This document shows, one piece after another, positions 1-5,675 of a stretch of DNA of 15,403 nt. Below the pieces are notes generated by a model. That model saw only the letters and a list, made by a program, of their open reading frames with translations, was not told where the DNA came from and made no database searches. The DNA is taken from NCBI GenBank assembly GCA_024639415.1, contig JAHEIK010000024.1, positions 1 through 15,403 of the forward strand. The letters are read 5' to 3'. Source of the stretch: Planctomycetota bacterium (GTDB lineage: Bacteria > Planctomycetota > PLA2 > JAEUHO01). Within the stretch, counting starts at the first letter, position 1. Every line of letters starts with the position of its first letter. The position numbers and the translations under genes are program-made.

Positions 1-12
1 ACGGGTCTCCGA

Positions 13-531
13 TCACGCCGGAGGAGGGGCCTCCGGCATCGACCAGAGCGTCATGCGGATGCCGTTCGGGGTGCGTAGCTCGCCCCTGAGCATCGGCGTG
101 CCCGGTAGCGGCGCCACCGGCACGCTGAACTCGACACCGCGACGGGCGAGTTCGGCTGCGACGCCCGGTAGATCCTCCACCATGAAGCCGAGGTCCAGGC
201 TGTCAGGCGGCGTCGCCTTCATCTCCTCGCCCGCAGGTACGACGGCGAAGTAGAACGACTTGTCGGGGCTCGTGAACATGGCGAAGCCGGCACTGAACGC
301 GTTGGCCGGAAGCCCCAGCACGTCGTAGAAGAAGCCGACCTCGGCCGCGTAGTCCTCGACACCGTAGGCCGTGCACTGGTTCCAGCACGTACCGAAGGTG
401 AACGGGAACTCGTGCTGGGGTCCGGTCCACTTCTCGGCCCACTCCTCCGGCGTCCGGATCTCGCTGACCTGCTTCAGGCGCGCCTCGCCAAGCTCGCGGC
501 AGCGCTCCAGGCTGCTAGTCGTCCCGTCCAT
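13..531 (-). CDS. VOC (glyoxalase/bleomycin-resistance) family protein
   Basis: This 172-residue protein belongs to the vicinal-oxygen-chelate superfamily. The recognisable fold module is in the second half: a helix with the FFYDVLGLP motif (about residues 65-74), strands around FAMFTSPDKSFYFAVV, a second helix (VEDLPGVAAELARRGVEF), and the closing strand TPNGIRMTLW. About 45 helical or unstructured residues precede it. The usual metal ligands, such as a final-strand Glu, are not obvious, so catalysis and substrate cannot be assigned. An in-frame GTG at 561 would add ten residues, but I chose the ATG at 529-531 because a GGAGGA Shine-Dalgarno sits about 4 nt upstream of it. The gene is divergent from the selenoprotein operon and shares the 532-642 region with it. 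It could be a lyase, dioxygenase, isomerase or binding protein; only the fold is secure. Confidence 0.8.
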   Translation of the reverse strand: MDGTTSSLERCRELGEARLKQVSEIRTPEEWAEKWTGPQHEFPFTFGTCWNQCTAYGVEDYAAEVGFFYDVLGLPANAFSAGFAMFTSPDKSFYFAVVPAGEEMKATPPDSLDLGFMVEDLPGVAAELARRGVEFSVPVAPLPGTPMLRGELRTPNGIRMTLWSMPEAPPPA

Positions 532-642
532 GTGTCCTCCACGCCGTTCACAGCGGGACACGAGCCTACCGGGCCCGGCCCAGGGCAGACGAACACCTGA
601 ATCGATCCTTTTTGTTTAGTTTTTTATGTGTACACTTCGGGC
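532..642. promoter_or_regulatory. Divergent intergenic region with an AT-rich island
   Basis: This 111-bp gap separates two head-to-head genes and must hold promoters for both. Positions 606-636 are strikingly T-rich in an otherwise GC-rich window and contain the 8-bp palindrome GTGTACAC (628-635). A weak -10-like TACACT (631-636) would start transcription close to the ATG at 643, which would fit a short or absent leader, since no Shine-Dalgarno precedes that ATG. No convincing -35 at proper spacing is visible. The palindrome could be an operator, but that is conjecture. Confidence 0.35.
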
Positions 643-1227
643 ATGCAGCGCTCAGCCGACCCGTCTGACAGCCGCCCTCTAGCCGCCGATCTGCTCGAGC
701 AGATCGTCTACGGCCGCAATCTGCGCGGCGACACGCTCGGCGAGCAGCTCGGGAGCGGCCCCACGCTCCTCGTCTTCCTACGGCACTTCGGGTGAGTGTT
801 CTGCCGGCAGATCGTCGCCGATCTGCGCAAGGCCCGTGAGGCCGACGCTTCCGCCCCGCAGACAGTCTTCGTCCACCTGGGATCCATCGCCCACGGCGAG
901 GCGTTCTTCGCTGCACGTTGGCCCGAGGCAAAGGCGATCGCCAACCCCTCGGCGACGCTCTACGACGCATTCCACATCCGACGCGGTCGCATCGGAGAGC
1001 TGCTCGGCCCCAGCGCAATGCTCAAGGGACTCGGCGCCGCGCTACGCGGACACGGCATCGGCAAGCCGGTCGGCGATCCACTGCGCATGCCGGGCACGTT
1101 CCTCATCCATCAGGACCGCATCGTGTGGTCGCACGACGCGCGACACGCCGGCGACCAGCCGGACCTACGCGCGGCGCATGCCGTGGCCCGCGCCCTGAGC
1201 GCCCACCAACCGGAGGCCACGGCGTGA
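643..1227 (+). CDS. Selenocysteine-containing AhpC/TSA-type (Prx-like2, SelL/SelU-related) redox protein
   Basis: Read through the in-frame TGA at 793-795, this is one continuous 194-residue thioredoxin-fold protein. Residues 41-55 read TLLVFLRHFG-U-VFCR, the active-site strand and helix of the AhpC-TSA_2/Prx-like2 family, with Sec51 and Cys54 forming UxxC where homologues have CxxC. Downstream, QTVFVHLGS, the PGTFLI strand and HAGDQPDL match the fold's C-terminal half. Codons before the TGA (51 in frame, mostly ending G/C) look as coding as those after, so this is not a frameshift. Known relatives include selenoproteins SelL (UxxU) and fish SelU (UxxC-type). The family is thought to act in thiol redox or peroxide chemistry; the substrate here is unknown. 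ATG 643 lacks a clear Shine-Dalgarno, and GTG 628 is an in-frame alternative. The gene ends with a second TGA, read as a stop, that overlaps the next GTG start. The alternative is a nonsense mutation or base error that hit exactly the catalytic Cys. Confidence 0.85.
793..795 (+). other. In-frame TGA predicted to encode selenocysteine (Sec51)
   Basis: The TGA occupies the first position of the thioredoxin-fold active-site motif, UVFC, where family members carry Cys or Sec. TGA is the normal stop of several genes in this window (for example 1225-1227 and the sucC stop at 6554-6556), so a genome-wide TGA reassignment is not the explanation. Confidence 0.8.
807..826 (+). promoter_or_regulatory. 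Candidate bacterial SECIS stem-loop
   Basis: GCAGATCG (807-814) pairs perfectly with CGATCTGC (819-826) around a TCGC loop (815-818). The loop starts 19 nt after the TGA. Bacterial SECIS elements are described as hairpins inside the coding region, with the apical loop roughly 16-37 nt after UGA and a G near the start of the loop, bound by SelB. If the top G-C pair opens, the loop becomes GTCGCC, which begins with G and U. With the pair closed, the G is third in the loop. The fit is good but not decisive without a covariance search. Confidence 0.6.
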
Positions 1228-1703
1228 CCTCCGACGCTTCCCTGCTGCTGCTGCACGCGGCGGCGACGTGTGCCCTCGTCGGGCTCATCTGGACGATCCA
1301 GATCGTGCACTACCCACTTCTAGACGGCGTCGGTGCGGACGACTTCGACGCCTACCATCGGCGGCACACCACCGCGATCACATGGGTGGTCGGTCCGCTC
1401 ATGCTCACGGAACTGGGGGCCGCGGTGCTGCTCCTCAGCGCAGCGCCGGCGGGCGTAGCGCCGGCCCTGCTGTGGAGCGGCCTGGCGCTCGTCGCCCTGC
1501 TGTGGGCCATCACGGCCTTCGTCTCCGTCCCGCTGCACCAGCGTCTCGGCTCTGGCTTCGAGGCGGCTGTGCACCGGCGTCTCGTACAGACCAACTGGTT
1601 CCGCACGGCAGGCTGGACCGTACGGGGAGCGCTCGCCTTGGCGATGCTCCTGCAGTACGGGCAGAACCTGCTCCGGCCTCCGGTAGCATCCGGCGGTCCC
1701 TAG
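1224..1703 (+). CDS. Conserved four-helix membrane protein, function unknown
   Basis: This 159-residue protein starts at GTG 1224, overlapping the previous TGA as GTGA, with a GGAGG 7 nt upstream, so it is translationally coupled to the selenoprotein. Four hydrophobic segments are visible: about residues 6-27 (SLLLLHAAATCALVGLIW), 50-72 (around WVVGPLMLTELGAAVLLL), 80-102 (LLWSGLALVALLWAITAFV) and 132-150 (AGWTVRGALALAMLLQ). Polar signatures lie between them: HYPL after helix 1, YHRRHT before helix 2, PLHQRLGSGF after helix 3, and LVQTNWFRTAGWTVR before helix 4. Such conserved His, Trp and Arg residues at membrane edges suggest a ligand- or cofactor-binding membrane protein, but I do not recognise a named family. 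Its place directly behind a Sec-containing redox protein makes a role in membrane-linked redox handling a reasonable guess, no more. Confidence 0.8.
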   Translation: MTSDASLLLLHAAATCALVGLIWTIQIVHYPLLDGVGADDFDAYHRRHTTAITWVVGPLMLTELGAAVLLLSAAPAGVAPALLWSGLALVALLWAITAFVSVPLHQRLGSGFEAAVHRRLVQTNWFRTAGWTVRGALALAMLLQYGQNLLRPPVASGGP

Positions 1704-1733
1704 CCCCCCCCACTCGCCCCCCTGGAGCCCTGC

Positions 1734-2126
1734 ATGCGCAAAGTCACAGCGTCCTTCGCCGTCATCCTCATCCTCCTTGGCGTCGGCCTCTACGTCGCCA
1801 CGGGCATGGAGAACGTCACGGCCCTCATCCCGGCGTTTGTCGGCGTCGGCTTCGCGATCTGCGCGCTGCTGGCGACGACCCCCTCGCGCAACAAGCATGC
1901 GATGCACGCAGCCGCGGTCCTCGCGCTCGTGGGCCTGGGCGGCAGCGTGCCCGGCATCCCGAAGGCACTCAAGCACCTCGGCGGCGAGGCGATCGAGCGC
2001 CCCGAAGCCGCCTGGGGCCGCACGGTGATGGCCATCCTCTGCATCGTGTTCATCGTCCTGGCCATCCGCTCCTTCATCCAGGCGCGCAAGGAGCGAGAGG
2101 CGGGCGAGGCCGGGGCCGATGCCTGA
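1734..2126 (+). CDS. Small four-helix membrane protein, function unknown
   Basis: This 130-residue protein starts at ATG 1734 behind a TGGAG 6 nt upstream, 30 nt after the previous stop. It has four hydrophobic segments: about residues 7-24 (SFAVILILLGVGLYVATG), 28-47 (TALIPAFVGVGFAICALLAT), 56-76 (HAAAVLALVGLGGSVPGI) and 97-114 (VMAILCIVFIVLAIRSFI). A charged tail, QARKEREAGEAGADA, probably faces the cytoplasm. I see no catalytic motif and do not recognise a family. Its stop overlaps the Nudix start by 8 nt, so it belongs to the same operon as the selenoprotein and the 1224-1703 membrane protein. It might be a partner or assembly factor of that protein. The reading frame itself is convincing from its Shine-Dalgarno, its codon pattern and its position. 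Confidence 0.78.
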   Translation: MRKVTASFAVILILLGVGLYVATGMENVTALIPAFVGVGFAICALLATTPSRNKHAMHAAAVLALVGLGGSVPGIPKALKHLGGEAIERPEAAWGRTVMAILCIVFIVLAIRSFIQARKEREAGEAGADA

Positions 2127-2679
2127 GCCGGTCCCGAGCTGGGAACTGCTCGATCGCCATACGCTGCAGGACTGCCGCATCTTCCGCTTGCAGGAGGACC
2201 GTGCGCGCTCACCGCGCTCGGGAGAAGACCACACGTTCTTCACGCTCGACGCTCCGGACTGGGTGAACGTCGTGGCGGTGACGCCCGCGGGCCAAGCCGT
2301 CATGGTGCGCCAGTTCCGACACGGTTCGCGGCGGACCACGCTCGAGATCCCCGGGGGCATGGTCGATCCCGGAGAGTCGGCGGCGGAGGCCGCTCAGCGT
2401 GAGCTGCTGGAAGAGACCGGATACGCCGCCCGGGAGGTCACACAACTCGGCACGGTGAACCCCAACCCTGCGCTGTTCGCCAATCGCTGCACGACGTGGC
2501 TTGCAGCGGACGCTGAGCGTGTTGCGCCAATCCGCAACGAGGGCGCCGAGGAAACCCAGGTGGAACTCGTGCCTCTGGACGAGATCCCGACGCGCATGCA
2601 CACCGGTGAGGTCGACCACGCCCTGGTGATCGCCGCGTTCCATTGGCACGCACTGCGCCCATCTCCTCGCAGCGCGTAG
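2119..2679 (+). CDS. Nudix hydrolase, ADP-ribose pyrophosphatase-like
   Basis: This 186-residue protein carries a complete Nudix box at residues 80-102, with G80, E86, R94-E95 and the metal-binding E98-E99 before TGY, matching GX5EX7REUXEEXGU. The QFRHG segment (66-69) followed by LEIPGG (75-80) is typical of the ADP-ribose pyrophosphatase branch, which cleaves nucleoside-diphosphate sugars to AMP plus a sugar phosphate using Mg2+. After the box, the NPNPALF segment and the acidic EGAEET stretch continue the fold. Substrate choice cannot be read from the sequence; NADH or other nucleoside diphosphates are possible. The ATG at 2119 overlaps the upstream stop by 8 nt with a GAGG about 9 nt ahead. 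It is the last gene of the selenoprotein cluster and ends 10 nt before the converging renalase-like gene. Confidence 0.92.
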   Translation: MPEPVPSWELLDRHTLQDCRIFRLQEDRARSPRSGEDHTFFTLDAPDWVNVVAVTPAGQAVMVRQFRHGSRRTTLEIPGGMVDPGESAAEAAQRELLEETGYAAREVTQLGTVNPNPALFANRCTTWLAADAERVAPIRNEGAEETQVELVPLDEIPTRMHTGEVDHALVIAAFHWHALRPSPRSA

Positions 2680-2689
2680 CGTCAGGCAC

Positions 2690-3664
2690 TCACGTCCCAA
2701 GCACGCGCTGCGCGGCGGCCAGACCGCTGAGCGCGGCCGCTTCGACCTTGTCGCCAAGGCACCAGTCGCCGCACGCCCCGATGCGCTGCTGAGCGTCCCA
2801 CAGCACGCCGTCCGTGCGCGGCTCGCTCGCCCGGGCGAGCATCCAGCGATGAGCCGTTGCGAAGACCGGCTCGAGCGCTGCGAGCCCGGTGGCCTCGAAG
2901 AAGGCTCGGAGCAGCGCGGCTTGGACCTGACCGGGCGCGTCCTCGGCGTGCTCCCGGCTCCACGCGGGCGTGCCGTGCAGCACCCAGGCCTCGTGCGCGG
3001 GGCGACCGGGCTTGCTGGCGTTCCGTGCGCACCAAGCGAGGCGTGCGTCGTCGACGAACGCGCCGTCGAAGTCCGCCTCGAGGGCTCGCTCGAACACGAC
3101 CATCACGGCCCAGCACGGCTCCGAGCGCACGGCCGCAGCCACCCCCGCCAAGGCCGGGGCACCCGCCAGCAGCGGTACCGCCTGCTCCGGCGGACTCGTG
3201 ACGAGCACGGCCTCGTAGAGGCCGAGATCCAGTTCCTCCGCGTGCAAGCGCCACCCGCCCGCCTCGGCCGTCACGGATGTCACCCGTGTGGCGGTGACGA
3301 GATCCCGCTCCTGCGCCAGGAAGCGCGTCAGCGCGCTCATGCGGGGCGCGCCGACGTAGCGCGCGTGCTCTGCGGAGCGAGGCCGCATCGCACCCCCACC
3401 GGCGTCGACCAAGCGCGCGTCCCAGCGCTGGACCACGCCGGCCTGCAGCCACGCGTCCACCTCCGACTGGAAGCGCGGGTGACGGACGGTGAAGTACTGC
3501 GCGCCGTGGTCGAAGGCGTACTCGTCGACACGCCGCGTGGCGAGGCGCCCGCCGGGCCCGCGCGCCTTGTCGAAGAGGCGCACCTCGCGGCCACCTCCAT
3601 GCAACTCACGGGCTGCGAGCAGGCCTGACAGGCCGGCTCCGACGATTGCGACGCTCTCGTTCAT
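2690..3664 (-). CDS. Renalase-like FAD/NAD(P)-dependent amine-oxidase-fold oxidoreductase
   Basis: This 324-residue flavoprotein begins with the Rossmann dinucleotide-binding motif GAGLSG (residues 9-14) and the acidic residue D32 that would bind the adenosine ribose. The motif KARGPGGRLATRR (33-45) and FDHGAQYFTV (51-60) are the hallmark of the renalase/COG3380 branch. Near the C-terminus, GDWCLGDKVEAAALSG closes the FAD site. Bacterial renalases are reported to oxidise misreduced dihydro-NAD(P) isomers back to NAD(P), a metabolite-repair role, and that is the likely job here. I chose ATG 3662-3664 because the Rossmann strand starts directly after it; upstream in-frame starts only add 15 unrelated residues. 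There is no clear Shine-Dalgarno, and a TATGCT on the minus strand (3671-3676) could give a nearly leaderless transcript. It converges on the Nudix gene with a 10-nt gap. Confidence 0.88.
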   Translation of the reverse strand: MNESVAIVGAGLSGLLAARELHGGGREVRLFDKARGPGGRLATRRVDEYAFDHGAQYFTVRHPRFQSEVDAWLQAGVVQRWDARLVDAGGGAMRPRSAEHARYVGAPRMSALTRFLAQERDLVTATRVTSVTAEAGGWRLHAEELDLGLYEAVLVTSPPEQAVPLLAGAPALAGVAAAVRSEPCWAVMVVFERALEADFDGAFVDDARLAWCARNASKPGRPAHEAWVLHGTPAWSREHAEDAPGQVQAALLRAFFEATGLAALEPVFATAHRWMLARASEPRTDGVLWDAQQRIGACGDWCLGDKVEAAALSGLAAAQRVLGT

Positions 3665-3733
3665 GTGCAGAGCATACCCAGTGGCTGGGGAAGCGCCGGG
3701 TGCGCGCAAGCACGCAGTGAATTCCCCTGGCGG

Positions 3734-3744
3734 GTTGCTACAAG
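3734..3744 (+). promoter_or_regulatory. Possible extended -10 element for the 3821 VOC gene
   Basis: TTGCTACAAGG contains TG-n-TACAAG, four of six matches to TATAAT plus the extended -10 TG. No good -35 is present at 17 nt. Transcription would begin near 3751, leaving a leader of about 70 nt that holds the 3765-3789 hairpin. Confidence 0.25.
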
Positions 3745-3764
3745 GCTGCGGAGGATCGCAGGCT

Positions 3765-3789
3765 CGGTCCCCGCGGCAGCGGGGAGCCG
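3765..3789 (+). promoter_or_regulatory. Strong GC hairpin upstream of the VOC gene
   Basis: TCCCCGC (3768-3774) and GCGGGGA (3779-3785) pair perfectly around a GGCA tetraloop. The stem extends by three more pairs (3765-3767 with 3787-3789) past a bulged G at 3786. It ends about 31 nt before the ATG at 3821 and lacks a following T tract. It is therefore more likely a leader structure or operator than an intrinsic terminator. Confidence 0.4.
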
Positions 3790-3820
3790 GCCGCGGTCAC
3801 AACAGCCCGAAGGAGCCCCC

Positions 3821-4207
3821 ATGAAGCTCGGCGCGTTCTCGATCAGTCTTGCCGTGAAGGACCTGGCCGCGTCCCGGGCCTTCTACGAGAAGCTAGGCTT
3901 CGTCGTGGTAGGTGGTGAGCCGACGCAGAACTGGCTCATCCTGGACAACGCAGGCACGAAGCTGGGCCTCTTCCAGGGGATGTTCGAGAAGAACATCCTG
4001 ACCTTCAACCCAGGCTGGAGCCAGGATGCCCAGCCGCTGCCCCTCTTCGAGGACGTGCGAGACATCCAGCGCGCGCTCGAGGAACAAGGCCTCGAGCTGA
4101 CCACGCGTGCCGACGAGACGACGGACGGACCAGCCAGCCTGGCGCTGCTCGACCCGGACGGCAATCCCGTGCTCGTCGACCAGCACGTGCCGAAGTCGGG
4201 CGCCTGA
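3821..4207 (+). CDS. VOC (glyoxalase/bleomycin-resistance) family protein
   Basis: This compact 128-residue protein forms a single two-module VOC domain. FSISLAVKDLAASRAFYEKLGFVVV (about residues 5-29) gives the first strand, helix and FYEKLGF motif. LGLFQGMF closes the first module. The second module contains the helix DIQRALEEQGLEL and the terminal strand LLDPDGNPVLVDQH. The DPDGNP turn before the last strand is a family hallmark. The substrate is unknown; such proteins include dioxygenases, lyases, resistance proteins and PhnB-like proteins. The ATG at 3821 has AAGGAG 5 nt upstream. The frame is open further upstream to 3665, but without family similarity. The gene diverges from the renalase-like gene across a 156-bp gap and seems to stand alone. 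It is clearly distinct from the VOC protein at 13-531. Confidence 0.88.
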   Translation: MKLGAFSISLAVKDLAASRAFYEKLGFVVVGGEPTQNWLILDNAGTKLGLFQGMFEKNILTFNPGWSQDAQPLPLFEDVRDIQRALEEQGLELTTRADETTDGPASLALLDPDGNPVLVDQHVPKSGA

Positions 4208-4265
4208 GCGCTTGGGGTCAGCCGCTCGCGGAGGTCACGGGAGCCCCCCGAATCCGGGCGCTCGG

Positions 4266-4279
4266 GCTCGGGACCGAGC
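4266..4279. other. Short inverted repeat between the VOC and dehydrogenase genes
   Basis: GCTCGG and CCGAGC pair around two bases (GA), or as a 5-bp stem with a GGAC loop. There is no T run after it. It lies 58 nt after the VOC stop and 61 nt before the next ATG, so it could be a weak terminator or an operator. Confidence 0.25.
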
Positions 4280-4302
4280 ACGACGGGATGCGCGGCCAGC
4301 GC

Positions 4303-4308
4303 TAGAAT
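4303..4308 (+). promoter_or_regulatory. Candidate -10 box for the dehydrogenase gene
   Basis: TAGAAT differs from TATAAT at one base and sits 32 nt before the ATG at 4341, an ordinary distance. The region around 4280-4286 (CGACGG) is only a weak -35, so this may be a weak or activator-dependent promoter. Confidence 0.4.
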
Positions 4309-4340
4309 TCGCGTCCACGTGATCGCCGAAGAGGAGCGCC

Positions 4341-5645
4341 ATGGGTGTCGTCAACGTCAACGTCAAGCGTGACCACATCATCGGAGACGAGACGTTCGCC
4401 GTCGTCGTCGAGACGGAGCACGACGGAGGCGTGATCGCGCGCACCGCCGTGCACCGGCAGGGCTTCGACCGTCGCATCGGCGGCGCCCGGACCGTCCAGC
4501 AGGGCGCCGAGTCCGAGGTCGGCCACCTCTCGAGCGCGATGACGGTCAAGTGCGCCGCCGCGCACCTGCCTGCCGACGGCGAGAAGTCACTCGTCGTCAT
4601 GGGCGGCCCGCTGCCCGACCGCGACACGCGCATCCGGCTGCTCGCTGAGCACCTCACGGAGGTGAAGCAGGCCGACGCGGGCGTCATCTTCGGCCCGGAC
4701 ATGAACAACGGCGAGCCGGTCATGGACGGCCTCGCCCGCACCGAGGGTCTGCTGGACCACGCCACCGGCCTGAGCGACGGCGAAGGCGGCATCTCGATCG
4801 ACACGCACGGTTTCACCGCCGTCGGCCTCGACGAGGGCGTGGCCGTGGTCGCGGAGTTGACCGACGGGCCGCTCCGGACGGCGACGATCCAGGGCTACGG
4901 CGCGGTCGGTGCCCACATGGGGCGCCTGCTCGCCGAGCGCGGCATCGCCATTCCGGCCGTGAGCTACAAGGGCGGCACGTTCCTCGCCGACAGCGACGCC
5001 GGCCTGGACCAGGCGCTGTTCTTCGAGACGTGGCGCCAGGGCGGTGACGCCGCGCTCGACGCCCTCGCCCAGGACCTCCCGGCCGGCATGCGGTTCGACG
5101 CCGACGCGAACGCGATCCTGGACGTCCCGGCCGACATTTTCGTGCCGGCGGCGCGCACCGAGGTGTTCGCGAGCGCGAGCGAGCTCGAGACGTCCCGCAC
5201 GGAGAATCCCGACTGCCGCGACATCGCAGTCTTCCTGAAGGACACGGGCGTACGGCTCATCGTCGAGGGCGCGAACCATCCCCTCTCGAACGAGGCCGTC
5301 CGCTACGCGGAATCGCACGGCGCGATCGTGCTCAAGGACTTCATCGTGAACTGCGGCGGCCTCATCGGCTGCTACGTCGAGTGGGCCTACCGCGACGAGC
5401 TCCGCGCGTCCCCGGACGACGTGCCGGCGATGCGCGACAAGGCGCTCAAGATGGTGCGCCAGGTCGTGCGCCACAACATCTCGCGCATGCTCAAGATGGA
5501 CGGCAGCGTGCTCGAGAACGCGACGACGATCGCGATGGAGAACCGCGAGCGCCTGCTCGCCCGTCGCAAGGCGTCCGACCTGGGCGACCATGCGTTCGCC
5601 CAGGCCTGCCTCGAGGAGCACCTGGCAGCGGAGACGCGTGCCTGA
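4341..5645 (+). CDS. Divergent Glu/Leu/Phe/Val dehydrogenase family protein
   Basis: This 434-residue protein has the two-domain plan of amino-acid dehydrogenases, which oxidatively deaminate an amino acid to a 2-oxo acid with NAD(P). In the N-terminal domain, AMTVKCAAAHLPADGEK (66-82) aligns with the glutamate dehydrogenase catalytic region, with K70 and K82 at the lysine positions and D120 in FGPDMN at the catalytic Asp. The Rossmann domain starts at TIQGYGAVGAHMG (182-194). LIVEGANHPLSNEA (306-319) and FIVNCGGLIGCYVEW (334-348) match the family's closing motifs. Several motifs are altered: PADGEKS replaces PxGGxKGG, VSYKGG replaces the usual VSDS, PAAR replaces PCA, and LKDF replaces IPDI. 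The substrate and cofactor are therefore uncertain. ATG 4341 has AGGAG 4 nt upstream. The gene converges on sucD with a 30-bp gap. Confidence 0.82.
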   Translation: MGVVNVNVKRDHIIGDETFAVVVETEHDGGVIARTAVHRQGFDRRIGGARTVQQGAESEVGHLSSAMTVKCAAAHLPADGEKSLVVMGGPLPDRDTRIRLLAEHLTEVKQADAGVIFGPDMNNGEPVMDGLARTEGLLDHATGLSDGEGGISIDTHGFTAVGLDEGVAVVAELTDGPLRTATIQGYGAVGAHMGRLLAERGIAIPAVSYKGGTFLADSDAGLDQALFFETWRQGGDAALDALAQDLPAGMRFDADANAILDVPADIFVPAARTEVFASASELETSRTENPDCRDIAVFLKDTGVRLIVEGANHPLSNEAVRYAESHGAIVLKDFIVNCGGLIGCYVEWAYRDELRASPDDVPAMRDKALKMVRQVVRHNISRMLKMDGSVLENATTIAMENRERLLARRKASDLGDHAFAQACLEEHLAAETRA

Positions 5646-5675
5646 GCGGCAGGCGGATGGGACGGGCCGCGCCGG

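Noticed and set aside
796..1227. Short 143-residue gene starting at GTG 796 right after the TGA
   Set aside because: The same frame is coding for 50 codons before the TGA and completes the family fold and motif, and the GTG has no Shine-Dalgarno. The full frame from 643 is the better model.
643..1227. Pseudogene with a nonsense mutation
   Set aside because: Possible in principle, but the stop hits exactly the residue that is Cys/Sec in the family, a SECIS-like hairpin follows, no other lesion is present, and the downstream genes stay translationally coupled.
643..1227. Genome-wide reassignment of TGA
   Set aside because: Several genes, including this one, end in TGA at sensible family C-termini, and the other long genes contain no in-frame TGA.
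1320..2360. 346-residue minus-strand open frame
   Set aside because: It is antisense to the membrane-protein and Nudix genes and carries no family motif.
3665..3820. N-terminal extension of the 3821 VOC gene
   Set aside because: The extra 52 residues show no family similarity and include the leader hairpin. AAGGAG lies directly before ATG 3821.
4587..5621. 344-residue minus-strand open frame
   Set aside because: It is a shadow of the dehydrogenase gene, with low-complexity Val/Arg/His composition and no domain.
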